A stretch of 64,000 bases of DNA. Origin: Hypomesus transpacificus (taxonomy: Eukaryota; Chordata; Actinopteri; Osmeriformes; Osmeridae). Below the pieces are notes generated by a model. The model ran no database searches and was not told the origin of the DNA. It saw nothing but the letters and a program-made list of their open reading frames with translations. The stretch's first letter is position 1, and each line of letters starts with the position of its first letter. The DNA is taken from the NCBI RefSeq assembly GCF_021917145.1, contig NC_061081.1, positions 9,386,100 through 9,450,099 on the forward strand. Reading direction: 5' to 3'. Positions 51,201 through 62,938 of the stretch are shown in pieces. The translations under genes were made by a program, and so were the position numbers.

Positions 51201-51206
51201 TATAAA
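51201..51206 (+). promoter_or_regulatory. TATA box of FGFBP2
   Basis: TATAAA 114 bp before the FGFBP2 ATG, in the context CTTTATAAACCCA. This predicts a start near 51230 and a 5' UTR of about 85 nt. A TATA promoter fits a tissue-restricted secreted-protein gene. Confidence 0.65.
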
Positions 51207-51314
51207 CCCAAACGTGGCCGCTGGCTACTCTTGCACACCTCAAGCCTCAGTGCACACACACTCACACATACATTCAAACCACTGCTATCCACCATTACCA
51301 CGGTCGCCGTCGTC

Positions 51315-52055
51315 ATGAGAGCCGGGGTGAGAGTGTTGCTGCTGGTGCTAGCGGCCGGCGTGTGTGTGTCGCACGCACAGAACAACAATGGCAACGACAA
51401 CAAGCCGCCGGCGCAGCAGCAGCAACCGCGCAGCATCTGGGACGACCCCATCAGGTTCAACACCAAAGCCAGGGATGCCTGCACCATGGTGGTGTCCGGC
51501 GCTGGGGACTACACCCGCCTTAGAGTGTCCTGCAAGGGTCCCAGCCAGGGCCAGAGCCAGGGGCGTTCTTACTACTGTGATTTCCAGGGCAAGCCTAACC
51601 TCTGCCGCGCCTACAACACCAGCCCTCGCCACTACTTCACCCAGATGATGTGGGACATGCGCAAGCAGAACCATGCGTGCCAGGGACCCAAAGTCTTCCG
51701 CCCCCAGATGTGTAAGAAGTACCCTGAGGAAGCCCACATGACCTTCCTGGCCTCCTGGCCCAAAACCACCACCCCTAAGCCTGCCAAACCCGTCGTGGAG
51801 CGCAAACCCATTACCTCCCAGTCCAAGCCTGTCACCACCAAGGCCTCCCCAGCCCAGCCCAAGCCCCAGCCTGCCAAGCCCCAGCCTGCCAAGCCTGGCA
51901 AGGGCCCTGTCAAGAAGCCCACAGTCAAGCCTGGGAAGACCACCACCAAGCCCACGGAGCAGCCCGACGCCAAGGCATCCCGTCTGGCACAGGAGTACTG
52001 CTGGAAGAGCTTCAAAGGGATCTGCACCTACTTCATCAGCTGGTTCCAGAACTGA
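51315..52055 (+). CDS. fgfbp2: Fibroblast growth factor-binding protein 2-like
   Basis: Secreted FGF-binding-protein family member of 246 aa, coding region in one exon. Signal peptide MRAGVRVLLLVLAAGVCVSH. The cysteine framework matches human FGFBP2 (KSP37): RDACTM, LRVSCKG, YYCDFQGKPNLCRAY, HACQGPKVFRPQMCKKYPEE, AHM, and the C-terminal YCWKSFKGICTYFISWF. Between the folded part and the tail lies a Lys/Pro/Thr-rich linker of about 75 residues with PAKPQPAKP repeats, expected to be disordered and glycosaminoglycan-binding. The ATG at the signal peptide is chosen over the open frame that extends further upstream, because the TATA box predicts transcription starting after most of that extension. 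It lies directly downstream of PROM1, as in human. GTAGGT strings just after the stop and CTGATGCAG near 52700 suggest a spliced 3' UTR. Confidence 0.9.
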   Translation: MRAGVRVLLLVLAAGVCVSHAQNNNGNDNKPPAQQQQPRSIWDDPIRFNTKARDACTMVVSGAGDYTRLRVSCKGPSQGQSQGRSYYCDFQGKPNLCRAYNTSPRHYFTQMMWDMRKQNHACQGPKVFRPQMCKKYPEEAHMTFLASWPKTTTPKPAKPVVERKPITSQSKPVTTKASPAQPKPQPAKPQPAKPGKGPVKKPTVKPGKTTTKPTEQPDAKASRLAQEYCWKSFKGICTYFISWFQN

Positions 52056-52938
52056 GGGAACACAAGAACACATGCAGAACACAGGTAGGTAGAACACAGG
52101 TAGGCAGAACACTGGTATGTGTCAGAGAGAGGGAGAATCATGTCATAAAGACTTGGTGAAAGATGCAGAGCAGGGGTGGAAACAATGATAGAGATATGGA
52201 GAGAACAGAGGATTGAATGAAGGAAGCGAACCAGAATGGAATTTGGGTTGTAAAAGGTAAACCGGCTCGTGTGAGAAAGAGAGTCGTAAATGGCACAGAG
52301 CTCTGCAGGTTGAAGTTTGAGACATCTGTATGGTGGTGGTGTTATCGAGAGTGTAAACGACCTATCTGAATGATAGATTTAGAAGTAGTCCCATGGTATG
52401 AGGTTTTGGAACACTGATAGTTTACCGAGGCATTCATTCACAGCCTCACCAGTGCAGCCAACTACAGATAGTTCTACTGTTGAGTTCAGGGAGGGTGTCA
52501 ACACTGGATTTAGAATTTTCTCTAACGCTCTATTTATCTGTCTTTCTCTTCGCTCCTATCACAAAGGCTGTTGATGAATATGTTGTTTCTGTATTGTTTA
52601 TTTTGATTGTAATATAAAGTTTACTTGAAAGCACCAGTAAAAATATGAGATCCTATTACTAGTTGAATGTACTGAGGCTACTCTCTCTTTCTGATGCAGC
52701 CGGGGTTCGTAACATCATCGACAGAGAGTAACACCAGCTAACATGAGGGCCTGGGGTGGTGGTGTGTGGAAGGCCGGGCAGAACAGTCCTGCGTCCACAA
52801 GCCCTCCTTCTCACCTCAAACACCCCAAAACAACCAACTGCAGTAGATCACAATCTAACGTCTGTTCAACGTTTAAGTGTGTTGTTGTTTCTCTTTGTTT
52901 CTGCTCATTCATCACATCTCTTTGTACATGAATCATTA

Positions 52939-53097
52939 AATAAATACTGTGACACACACAAACACAGACACACACACATAACAGTAGATATGAGACTTGT
53001 GATTTTGTTTGTATATTCTGTAATATTCCCACGTCATGTAACGCTAACACACATCATCTGAAAACATGGAGAATAAACTAAAAAAGTGAGCAATAAA
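52939..53097 (+). terminator. FGFBP2 3' end with several candidate poly(A) signals
   Basis: AATAAA at 52939-52944, 53072-53077 and 53092-53097. The cluster marks the probable end of the FGFBP2 transcription unit. Confidence 0.45.
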
Positions 53098-53214
53098 GTT
53101 TAAGATACAGAAGCGTGAATGTAAACAAAATAAAGTTAGAATGGGGACTTTTTCTCCTGTGTCCTCAACTTGTCCTGCCTTGTTTGAATTGTGTATTTTT
53201 TCTCATGTAGAGTA

Positions 53215-53496
53215 GGGGAGAGCGGGGGCGAAAGTACAATTTTTCAGAAAAACTTTTAAAAGACAATGTTTTATACATACATATATTTTTGCTTCGGTCA
53301 ATAACTCACAAATGTGGTCTATCAATACCAGGTGGTATTTTTTACAAATGTCGATAATTTCATTTTGAACACAAGTTGCACATTACTTTCTGCCCCGTCA
53401 GCGTGCCGAAGGTGCTGTCATAACTTGGAATTCAAATGTAGTCACTGTCAGGGCTCTGAGAAAATCGCTTTTTTACTTTCGCCCCCGCTCATCTCT
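53215..53496. mobile_element. MITE-like element with G/C-rich inverted ends
   Basis: The left end GGGGAGAGCGGGGGCGAAAG is mirrored at the right end by TACTTTCGCCCCCGCTC, giving inverted termini of about 20 bp around 240 bp of AT-rich sequence. No coding capacity is seen. I could not define a clean target-site duplication, so the superfamily is open. Confidence 0.65.
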
Positions 53497-54551
53497 GTTC
53501 AATTTTCATTGAGGCTATTCATCAAATAAGCCCCTTTTTGCGTATAACAGTGCTTTCTTGGTATAACAGTCGCACTTATTCTCAAATATCACGGTAAGAT
53601 TACTTATCTATGCATAGGGTAGCTCAAACTACCATTAGCATGTGAAAGCTAACTCACAGAGCGTGTCGACCCCTAAAACGGTGCTAATAAATGGGAAATT
53701 TGATATATATGAAAACAGAGAGGTTTGTAGGCAGGCTCCAACGGTACGATTGGTAGTGTGCGCTCTAAAATCCCGACTCCAGGATAGGTTGCAAGAGCTG
53801 AATATTTAAGTAGGCCTACTCGAGTCGTGCAACTGAATTAATTAGTGATATCATAATATACTGTGGCAGAGCTTTTGGAGACAATATAAAATTCTAATAG
53901 AATTGAGATTATAGTAGCCTAAACAGGTAAATATTTTATAGCAGAATGGAGTAGCCTACATATGAAGTACTTATTTGTTTGATGACACAGTGGTTTCTGA
54001 TTATTGGACAGGTGGAACACCTGGAACAGGTGTAAATCTGAAATGGCCGGAAGACATAGCGTGGAGATTTGTTTTTTAAATGTAGGCTACGTTAACTGAT
54101 TTTATGTTGGAACCTGCGAGGTCGTAAACTAATACAATAAGAGAGGACTCGAAACTGTAACCTAGCTACATCTCAGTGTAGAATGACTGAACAGTTTATA
54201 ACAACTTGCACACCTATTGTTTTGGGCGGATGTTAAGCAGTCTGTAAGTACTTTTTTTTAAAGCTTACAATGTAGCATGCCATTAGAATTGTATAAAGAA
54301 AATTATATTCAATACAAATCCAATTGGTGTTATGAAGGAGAAACAGATTGTCAGATTTATGACGTTGCACATTTCGCTCTGCTTACCAATGTTCACCACT
54401 TGGATGCGCTGCACTGCCAAGAACGCAGCTGGTTTTCAGTTCTCAGAAGCAACATATTACGTTTGACAGTGTACTATCAGGCTGGCAGGAATTCATTTAT
54501 TTGTCCCGTTCCCCTACATCTTTCTCGATACTCTCACCCTCTTATCTTATT

Positions 54552-54556
<5 letters not shown>

Positions 54557-54644
<88 letters not shown>
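54557..54644 (+). repeat. (TC)n microsatellite
   Basis: About 88 bp of TC repeat with one TTTC interruption, in the FGFBP2-FGFBP1 intergenic region. Confidence 0.95.
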
Positions 54645-54647
<3 letters not shown>

Positions 54648-55277
54648 GGTCAACTTCAAGCACTTCCGCACACATGCGACCGCTCAGCTTTAGAGAACAT
54701 GGGCTCGGGTCTCAGAGTGATTATGAGTTATACCCCGCAGCCTTCAAGGACCGTCGTTGCGCGCTAGCCCACACACACGCACGTCTCAGTGGCTTGGTTC
54801 ATACGCCACACCTCCACCCATAAACGGCTGCATTCCTCAAGTTGCCATGGGGATCCGAGATTTGTGAATAAAGACAAAAACTGGGATGAGAGAGAAAAAA
54901 ACAAAGAGGGATATATTTCAGAGTAGAGGGGATAAAAGACTATCCCCCCACACACACTCCCTTTAGGTCAGAATAGGGTCAAGGTAGTAGGCAGCTTTTT
55001 TTGAATGTTTAACTCCATTGGCTTTAAACTAGTGTAATTTTCAACTCCTAAATCCACGCCATTAAAACCAAGCACTACTGCACTTGAGGCGTGTGTGTGT
55101 AGGCGTGTGTGACGCTCTTTGTAGGGAGACTGGACGTGTCATGTCAGGCTTTGAACTACCAGCAAAGAAAATCAAACTTTGATTCTCGCGCGCTGTTACG
55201 TCCCCAGTGACACGCGCACTAGGAGCGTGTGTGTGAGCGTGTGTTTAGAGCGGGAAAGATGGGCGTGTTGCAGGATC

Positions 55278-55358
55278 TATAAATACTAGATGCGTCCTAC
55301 ACAGATGTCTACAAGAGCAACACCGGACTTTACGCACGTGGAAACCCTGTTATTGTCG
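55278..55358 (+). promoter_or_regulatory. FGFBP1 TATA box and non-coding first exon
   Basis: TATAAAT at 55278-55284 predicts a start near 55308. A donor (GTCG then GTAAGT) ends the putative exon at 55358, and an acceptor TCTCTTCATAG at 55553 joins it to the coding exon 25 nt before the ATG. All of this is motif-based. Confidence 0.6.
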
Positions 55359-55578
55359 GTAAGTAAAGCATCCTAAATGTGCCAGATGGATGCAGAGTAT
55401 ATATTTTTGTCAAACGTTTCCTTTCTAGAACATTAATGTTCAATATAATTTGTGTTTGATAGTGCTAGATGGAACAAAATCCACGCATTGTGGGAGAAGC
55501 CACTCAAGCACATGACATGCACAACTTTTAAAATTATATTTATCTCTTCATAGGTCACTTAATTTCCTTAAGTACAAC

Positions 55579-56292
55579 ATGTTGTTCTTGAGGACCCTCG
55601 CGCTCTGGTTGTTCGTAGCTTGCCTCGCTCAAGAGGTCTTAGTGTCCATTGGCAAAGGGGATGGAAAGGGGCGCAAAGGCAAAGGAGGCAGCGGTAAATC
55701 AGAGCAATCTCCAAGCGCTACGCCAAGCAGGACGGAGAGGGCCGCGCCGAAAGGAAAGTTTTCCACTAAGGATAAGCTGCAGTGTACATGGGCAGTGCGT
55801 GGCAAGGAAACAGTTACGTTAGCTGTTACTTGCAAGAATCCCGAAGCGCAGGTTACCGGAGGAGTCACTGAATTAAGATGCGACTACAACGCAAAACCCA
55901 CTACCTGTCCAGGATTCGGTACCAATCCAGCGGGCTACTGGAAGCAGGTTGCTCGCGCGCTAAAAAAATTGCAGAAAAAGCTTTGCAAGGATGAACGTGC
56001 GCTGGTTAAAGCAGGCATGTGCAAGCGCGCTACTCCGGATGCGCACTTCAAACTGGACATCGGCTCGTTTCATTCCGAAGCTGGCCAGCCCAGCGACTCA
56101 GTAAACCCCCAGAAGACTCCCCGTACCAACGCCATGGCTACCACAACCACTGCGCCACCGGCGAGGCACAGCAAAGGTAGCTCATGTACGGAGCGCGTGG
56201 ACCAGCAGAAGCTCGCGGAGGAATATTGCAGTAACTCATGGGCGAGCTTGTGCACTTTCTTTTTCTCAATGTTGCAAAGTGGAGACTGTTAA
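55579..56292 (+). CDS. fgfbp1: Fibroblast growth factor-binding protein 1-like
   Basis: Secreted carrier that releases FGFs from heparan sulphate; 237 aa, coding region in one exon. Signal peptide MLFLRTLALWLFVACLAQEV, then a Lys/Gly-rich heparin-binding stretch (GKGDGKGRKGKGGSGKS). The FGFBP1 core follows: GKFSTKDKLQCTWAVRGKE, LAVTCKN, LRCDYNAKPTTCPGF, YWKQVARALKKLQKKLC, VKAGMCKR, and the tail EEYCSNSWASLCTFFFSMLQ-SGDC. Human FGFBP1 shares GKF-x-TKD, YWKQVAR and SSLCTFFLS. It stands 3.5 kb beyond FGFBP2 in the same order as human PROM1-FGFBP2-FGFBP1. It has its own TATA promoter and probably a non-coding first exon (see 55278-55358). Confidence 0.92.
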   Translation: MLFLRTLALWLFVACLAQEVLVSIGKGDGKGRKGKGGSGKSEQSPSATPSRTERAAPKGKFSTKDKLQCTWAVRGKETVTLAVTCKNPEAQVTGGVTELRCDYNAKPTTCPGFGTNPAGYWKQVARALKKLQKKLCKDERALVKAGMCKRATPDAHFKLDIGSFHSEAGQPSDSVNPQKTPRTNAMATTTTAPPARHSKGSSCTERVDQQKLAEEYCSNSWASLCTFFFSMLQSGDC

Positions 56293-56554
56293 ATGCGTGC
56301 CTGGGGACCAGACTAAAGTAATTCCGAGATTGATTGACAGTTTCATTGACTTGTGGGGAATTAGTATCCTGGTTAAGTTTTTGGGTTGCTCTCGCTGTTT
56401 ATGTAGCCCCAAGAACACTTGAGAAGGCATAACTATAATAACCAGTAAATCAATGTAATAAGAATTTCACTGTTGGCTACTATATCAAGATCAACAACTA
56501 TTCTCAAATCATATTGTTTCTGCAAATACACATATACTGTATTTATTTTTCGAA

Positions 56555-56560
56555 AATAAA
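56555..56560 (+). terminator. Candidate FGFBP1 polyadenylation signal
   Basis: AATAAA 263 nt beyond the FGFBP1 stop codon, followed by a TTGTTTCTTTG-type U-rich element. Confidence 0.6.
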
Positions 56561-56699
56561 TGTTTTCTATTTATTCAAGTTGTTTCTTTGTTAGCCTGAC
56601 ATGTACATGCAACTACATGTAGGCCTACATGTACATGTACGCAAAGGATTTTGAGCTGTGTAAACGATATTCTTCTGTTGGTATTCACTCTCGTTTTGA

Positions 56700-56905
56700 G
56701 ATTCAAGTGGGAACAGCTTGGGCTTGCTGTACGTGCCAGAGTGACCAATGCAAACATGTTGGCTGACTTGCGACAAATCCTGGTTGAGGAATGGGATGCC
56801 ATCCCACAGCAGTGTGTGATCAGGCCGGTGACCAGCATGAGGGGGAGGTGTTGTGGCTGCGTATGGATCTTCCACGCTACTGAGTTCCCTGACAGTGTAA
56901 AATGA
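56700..56905 (+). mobile_element. Tc1/mariner-like transposase C-terminal fragment
   Basis: One frame reads RVTNANMLADLRQILVEEWD then AIPQQCVIRPVTSMRGRC. It resembles the C-terminal part of Tc1/mariner transposases, in which an EEW-x-x-IP block is followed by SM-x-RC. Only about 60 residues are recognisable. There is no catalytic DDE region and no paired inverted repeat around it, so this is an isolated fossil of a DNA transposon. Confidence 0.6.
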
Positions 56906-57518
56906 ATAAAGTGTAAACATGGTCAATATGTGTTGTTTTTTCCTTATTACTGTGGGAGAGTGCAATTATCCAATCCACCAAACAACTCAAACCGAGAGTG
57001 AATACGAACAGAAGAATATTGCAGGGGATTTGGTCAAATATTTTGGGCCATTACCCACACGGTTAGCTGTGTTGCTCATTCCACGAATGCACGATCCTTA
57101 CAAGTTGTACCTCGTTGTAAAGGTGACTAATTAGGCTTTCCAACTATTTTTTAAATACAATACCAATTGGTATTATTTAAGGGCATTTTTTTTGAGGAGT
57201 TTATTTTGATACAGAGTGTGTTTCTGTGTTTTGGCACGCGAGGCAGTCGCCCGTTTAAGCTGGGTACCGGGAATTCCTATACCCGTGCGCTTAAAAATGA
57301 GGTAGAAACATGTTCTGGTAAAGTCGACAAAATGTGTATGTGTGTCTGTGAGAGAGCGTGTGTTTATATTTGTATGTGTGTTAAAGTGTGTTTGTGTGAC
57401 TGTGGTTATTTGTGTATGTGTGAGTGTGTGTCTGTGTTTGATTTGGATATAGCCGACCATAATGGCCCGCATTAGTATGAAAGATCAAACAAGTTGTGAC
57501 AGACTTCCTAAAGAGTAT

Positions 57519-57623
<105 letters not shown>

Positions 57624-57699
57624 AGTGGAGGCCTCTAAGGAGAGCAACAAGAGTCTTATCCTCACTCCCCTCTCCTTTTGTCTCTTCCAGTCAAGCAGT

Positions 57700-60600
57700 T
57701 GTTAAGATGACATGCTTTTGGGAAAGGGTGCGTCACATGGGATTGGTTTACAGATAAGTGTGTGTGTGTGTGTGTAAGTGTTGGAGAGAGTATTATGTTT
57801 GCTGGTTAGTCAAGGTATAATCAGGTGAGAAGATCTTGTAGCTGTAAATATAACACACTCTCCCACCTAGACACACACAGATGCACACACGTGTACGTAG
57901 AAACGCTGTGTAGGTTAGCGACCAGATGTAAGAGTATATAAGGGTACATCTCCTGTTTCCTCCTACACTCTCTAATTACTTTCACAGAGACGGCAACCAG
58001 CTGTGTTGTGAACACACACACACACACTCACACAAAGAGGTACTCACACATGGATCCACAAAGATCCACAAATACACACAGGAGAGCTGTTAAGAGTTAT
58101 ATAAGAGCTGTATAAGGTTGTGGCTTCTGTTTGAATATATAGGGCAGGAATACCATAGTCAGTGTGTCTGGTTGTCTGTGTTTGTAAAAACTCACACATA
58201 CACTTTAGTTTCCTTCCTGTATGAATTTCACTCTTTGAAAACTGACATTAAGTTGTCAGCACTTCATCAGACAGAAAGGATGTTGTTCAAGGGAAAGGTC
58301 ACAGGTGAGAGATGGACATGTGACCTCTGCCCTTAGTGCTCTCCCTGGGCCTGTTCCATTCAGTCACGCCCCTTATTCTGTCTGTCGACCTTGAACACTC
58401 AAAGCAAATGCACTGTGTGTGTGATCTTTGAAAAGTGTCTTATGGGAACAGTTTCTTCTTTGCAGAGTAGAATGACAGAAGGACAATCGCTTCACAGAGG
58501 GAAACTACTCTTAATTCCTAAACTTTTTTTCTGAGCACTTGCTTTTGACCTTTTTCTTCTCTCTGTCTCCTAGTTTCTTGTTCTCCCTCTCTCTTTCTCT
58601 GTAGTTAAACAAGTCCTGCCACATTCCATTATCTTCCTCTCTGCCCCCTCTTCCAAAGACGTGGAAGTGTGTGTGTGAGAGTGAGTGTGTGTATGTATGA
58701 GCGTGCCATCTAGGGTCCTCTGCAGCAGGAGCTTGTAGTTTATACAAATGACTCTCTTCTGGAGAGGAGGCTAATGTTAAGCCACAAACACACAAACCCT
58801 GTAAAACTGTGGTTGGGATTTATATATGATCATATATAGTTAATACAAATTTAAGTTTAGCAGATACAGTTTACGTGTGTGTGTGTGTTTAAGCAGCTAT
58901 ATTTCACTGATTCCATATCATTATCAGGTGGTTGGCTTTTGAGTGTGCTAATAAGCAGTGCCAGGTATGAGCAGTATCAGTTTGACATACACACTCATGT
59001 AGTAGATCCAAATCAACAGAGCTACATATGCACAAGAAAAATAATATTACCGTGGGAGGTTGTGACTGGAGGAAAATATATATCATCATAACTTGCCTGA
59101 TTGCTCTTTTAAGGATTAACTATATTTAGAGGTCATGGTAAGGGTTTGGTTACTGGTTAGGGTTAGGGCAGCACTGTGAGGGAACTATTGTTGAAAAACG
59201 TTGATTGATCAGCAGATTTGTATCTCAATCTAATGTAGGACATCTGTTAAATTCCCATGTCAACAACATTGGTTCTAGGACCAGCTACAGCCTGTGTCCA
59301 GACAATATGCAGCAGGAAGTTCTCGGACTTGCACACATGGTGCATGGTTTCACTAAAATTTGTCAAAGCCCAGAATCCCGCAGTGTTTCCCTCTGGAGAG
59401 GGCCAAGGGGCATTCCCATGACAGTCCTATGGAATTCCATCTTTCTAGTTTTTTCCGACAGCCGCCAGCTTACCACCTGTCCCATCTGGATATGAACTCC
59501 CCCAAGCCCTCTTTCCTTCACTTGTTTTTGTCTTCTTCCGTTCTCTCTCTTTGTAGGATCAGATTTGTAGGGAGCTGCAAGTCTGTTCATGTTCTTTCAC
59601 AGAGAGAGATAATGTCCAGATCCTCTTAACAAAACACCTATACACACAACACCATTATGTGATCAGACTGCACACTTCTCCGAGCGCCTTTTGAGGCCTC
59701 ATGTCTTCTTCACGACAAGTACAAACACGATGTGATGAACGGCAGAGCCATCGATATCAAATGTTCCATGTTTGTTCCTGCATGCGTGTTTAGAGACAGA
59801 GAAAGGAAAACACAGTGAGAATAGCAATGAATCAGTGAATGAGAGAATGAGAGAAAGAAAGAATGTGCAAGGATAAATGAATGCGTATTTGTGAAAGTTT
59901 GACGTGCCACATTTGCATGTTAGAGATGGTTTCTTTGTCTACTTCTTGAAATGTAAACCAATGTTGGGCAGGCCAGGTGTCCTGTCTGTTAGCTCATTGG
60001 GCTATGACAGACCGACATACTTTATTTGTCCCTTTGGGGAAATTGGTTTGGAGTATACTCATACCCCTTAAATCGGACCTTGCAACAGATTAGTCTGGCC
60101 AGACAAGCTGAACCTCCTGTTTATTATGACAGTATAGGCATTACCCAAGTTTTAGTGAAGTAGAGCAGGCTGCAGTCACCATCCTCAGAGTCTCTTGACT
60201 CTGTGCTCACCCTAGCTGTGGATTGACTGTTTTATAGCTTGTTATAGGTTTATAGGTTGTTGATATGCAGATTTTCTGTATACACTAGCTTGTGTCTCAG
60301 TGAGGAAGAGGTCGCCTCATGTGCCCCTAGAAGGCCGTATAGATCTAGGAATGCACTTTGTGTAACCTCTGGAGAGCAAGGAAGTAGATATTAGTCTCCA
60401 AACTTAGTGATGACCGCATCACCTGTGTACCGTTTCCCCTGTGCATCATTTGTGTAATGTGTACTGTTTAAGGGCATGTTTTAGTGGTTACTATGTCTGT
60501 ACTGTCCAGCTAATGTATATAATTGCCATCTGAGAGTCATGGGTCTCACTCATGCTATCACTTTCTAATAAATCCTATAGGTCAAATCTTTTCCATTTGA

Positions 60601-62600
60601 TTGTCTTCCTTGGCCTATCTTCTGACAGTAAAAGACAGCAAATTTTTCACTTTGTCATTATGAGTAATTGAGTGTAGATTAATGGGTAAAAATGTCAATT
60701 TACAATTAAACTTACAACACTATAAAATATAACCTTAAGTGAAAGACAAGCCCATGGAAGGTCAAGGCTGGTAGAGTGGGGCTAGGGAGTTAGGAGTAGA
60801 GGGAAAGAAAACTTCAAAACAAAATTCAGTGACCTCATCCTTACTGAAGTGTAAAGTGTGACCTACAAAGATGACCTATTGCCTCTCTCGTACACACACT
60901 CACTCACTCACAAAGAGCAGTAGGAGGAGTTAGAGGTATTGTTCTTCCCGTGGCTCGATGTGGCCTGACCCCATGCCCTGATGGTTGCCCACAGTTATTG
61001 GCTGGCTGTAACAATCGCGGCAACAATCAAGGGCAATGGCCTCTGCAACAACAATTCCAAATGACAGTTAGGGACACAGTTTAGAGTACCAGGAACTGAG
61101 GTGACTGAACACACACACACACACACACACACACAGGAAAAGCACGTTAGCATGGAACCATAAGGAACCTACATTATCTAAAATCTACGGTAACCATTAT
61201 TTAAATACTTCATGAATAATTAACCATTCACTGTAATTCATTCACTTCTTAGTTAGTTATGAAGAGTTATGAACTTATATCAGACACACATTTCTGGATA
61301 TAGATGTACAGTCTTGTGTTACGAAGAATCCCTCTAACTGGATAATCTCCACTGACACGCAGTTTAATAAAAAATGTTTTTGTTTTTGTCTCTTAGTCTA
61401 GGAGTGAAGCTAGTGTGGTGTCCATTATACTTCAGGATAAAAACTGGGTATAAACTGGCTATACTACACTATTAGTAAATACTAATATCTATATCTTATA
61501 TGCAGCTTTCACTTCGAGATCTTATGAAGGATCCCAACAATCAAAGGCTTAACATTGCATGTGAGATCTGAAGTTTGAGAACTACTGTATCTGGGTACTC
61601 ACAAACTAGACCACATGATGGGTGTTTACCTTACAGTCTATGGTGTTTACCCAAAGCAGTATGGAAAGATTCGTATCATGGGCTAGGACACAATCTTTCT
61701 TGACACTATTGGCACAGGTGTGTGTATGTGTGTTTGAGGCGTGGGCACTAAAGAATAATGTGTCAGCCAGTAATACTCCCTCACCCAAAGAACACCCCGT
61801 TGGTCTATGACACTGTAGTTCCTGCTGAAACATGTCGCCACGAACACACTCACACACACACTCCAGTTCAAAGCTGAATAGTGTTTCTGCTTTTCTATAT
61901 TTGAATGCTGTCTCTCTATTCCCAGACACATTTTTGTACTGCTACTGCAAACCACAAACCTTTCATTATGGCAAACATCATTGATGCACTTATGGGCAGA
62001 CACAATATATGTATATATAGATATATATAGTATGTCTATTATAGTAATGAAGAGCATGCCATGCAATTTATCTGGTGATTTTAAAAGCTAATTTAGTGAG
62101 TGTTTCTAATCAGAGTTAGCCTCCCCTTGTCCCATTCATAGTGTTTTAGCTTCCCCTAAAGGACAGAATGTGTCAATGCACATTCTCACATTAACTCTAA
62201 ATCTGAACTTCATTGTCTTTTCTAGTGCTCTTCCACAGATCTCTCTCTCCATATGGTGATTCGCATAAAAGTTTGTTAAAACACATCGTAGAGGTTCTAT
62301 TAAATCTGTGGAAAGTGACTGAGTAAAACGAGAAATAGGTGTGTGAGATAGCAGTTCAGTTGTGGAGTTGAAGACACAGAAATTAATACATTTGACTTTA
62401 TAGACACCATGTTGATTGCAACATTTTTTTTTTTTTTACTATGGAATGTTCTTTGATGTGGACCTTAGAAACAGTACAAAACACTAAGCTAAGAATACAT
62501 AATGCCTGAGGGCACCAACTTCATGTTAATCATGTTGAGCATATTAGTGGGTTAAAAGCTTAATGTAAGAGTCATTACTAACTGGATTAGCTACCTTGGA
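57700..62600. other. Intergenic region between FGFBP1 and ANXA5
   Basis: No coding exon was recognised over about 5 kb. The stretch contains scattered (CA)n/(GT)n tracts (e.g. 61100-61135) and a short sequence at 60020-60052 (ACTTTATTTGTCCCTTTGGG) of the type found at LINE 3' ends in fish. The right end presumably includes the ANXA5 3' UTR, whose limit is unclear. Confidence 0.5.
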
Positions 62601-62776
62601 GTTGGATAAAAAATTATTTTGGGCTAAAGATGTGGTAGGACATCGGCCCATTCACAGCCAATCACAAAGCTTTGTTGTGGCTTCTCTATTGGATGACAGG
62701 TGTTTGACAGCCAGTGGGGCTACTCAGAGCAGAAGCGTTTTGAGGACCCTCCAGATGGTTAGGTTCATCTACATGG

Positions 62777-62905
62777 TTATGCATCGTCCCCGCCACAGAG
62801 CAGGAGCAGGGTCTTGCGATAGTCACCAGAGGTGTCACCCTGTAACACACACAGCCACACAGTGTGAGTCTCTGTGTGTGCATTCACATGGCACAGTGTG
62901 TAGGT

Positions 62906-62938
<33 letters not shown>

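Noticed and set aside
51231-51314. N-terminal extension of FGFBP2
   Set aside because: It would begin at a TTG at the predicted start of transcription and would place the signal peptide internally; the ATG at 51315 gives a normal signal peptide.
51348-52112. Long open frame on the strand opposite FGFBP2
   Set aside because: It is a Gly/Leu-rich shadow of the GC-rich FGFBP2 coding sequence, with no signal or family resemblance.
59150-59170. Telomere-like TTAGGG
   Set aside because: Only two imperfect units are present; this is not an interstitial telomere array.
60020-60052. LINE 3'-end-like string
   Set aside because: Only about 30 bp match the general type (ACTTTATTTGTCCC); too short to call an element.
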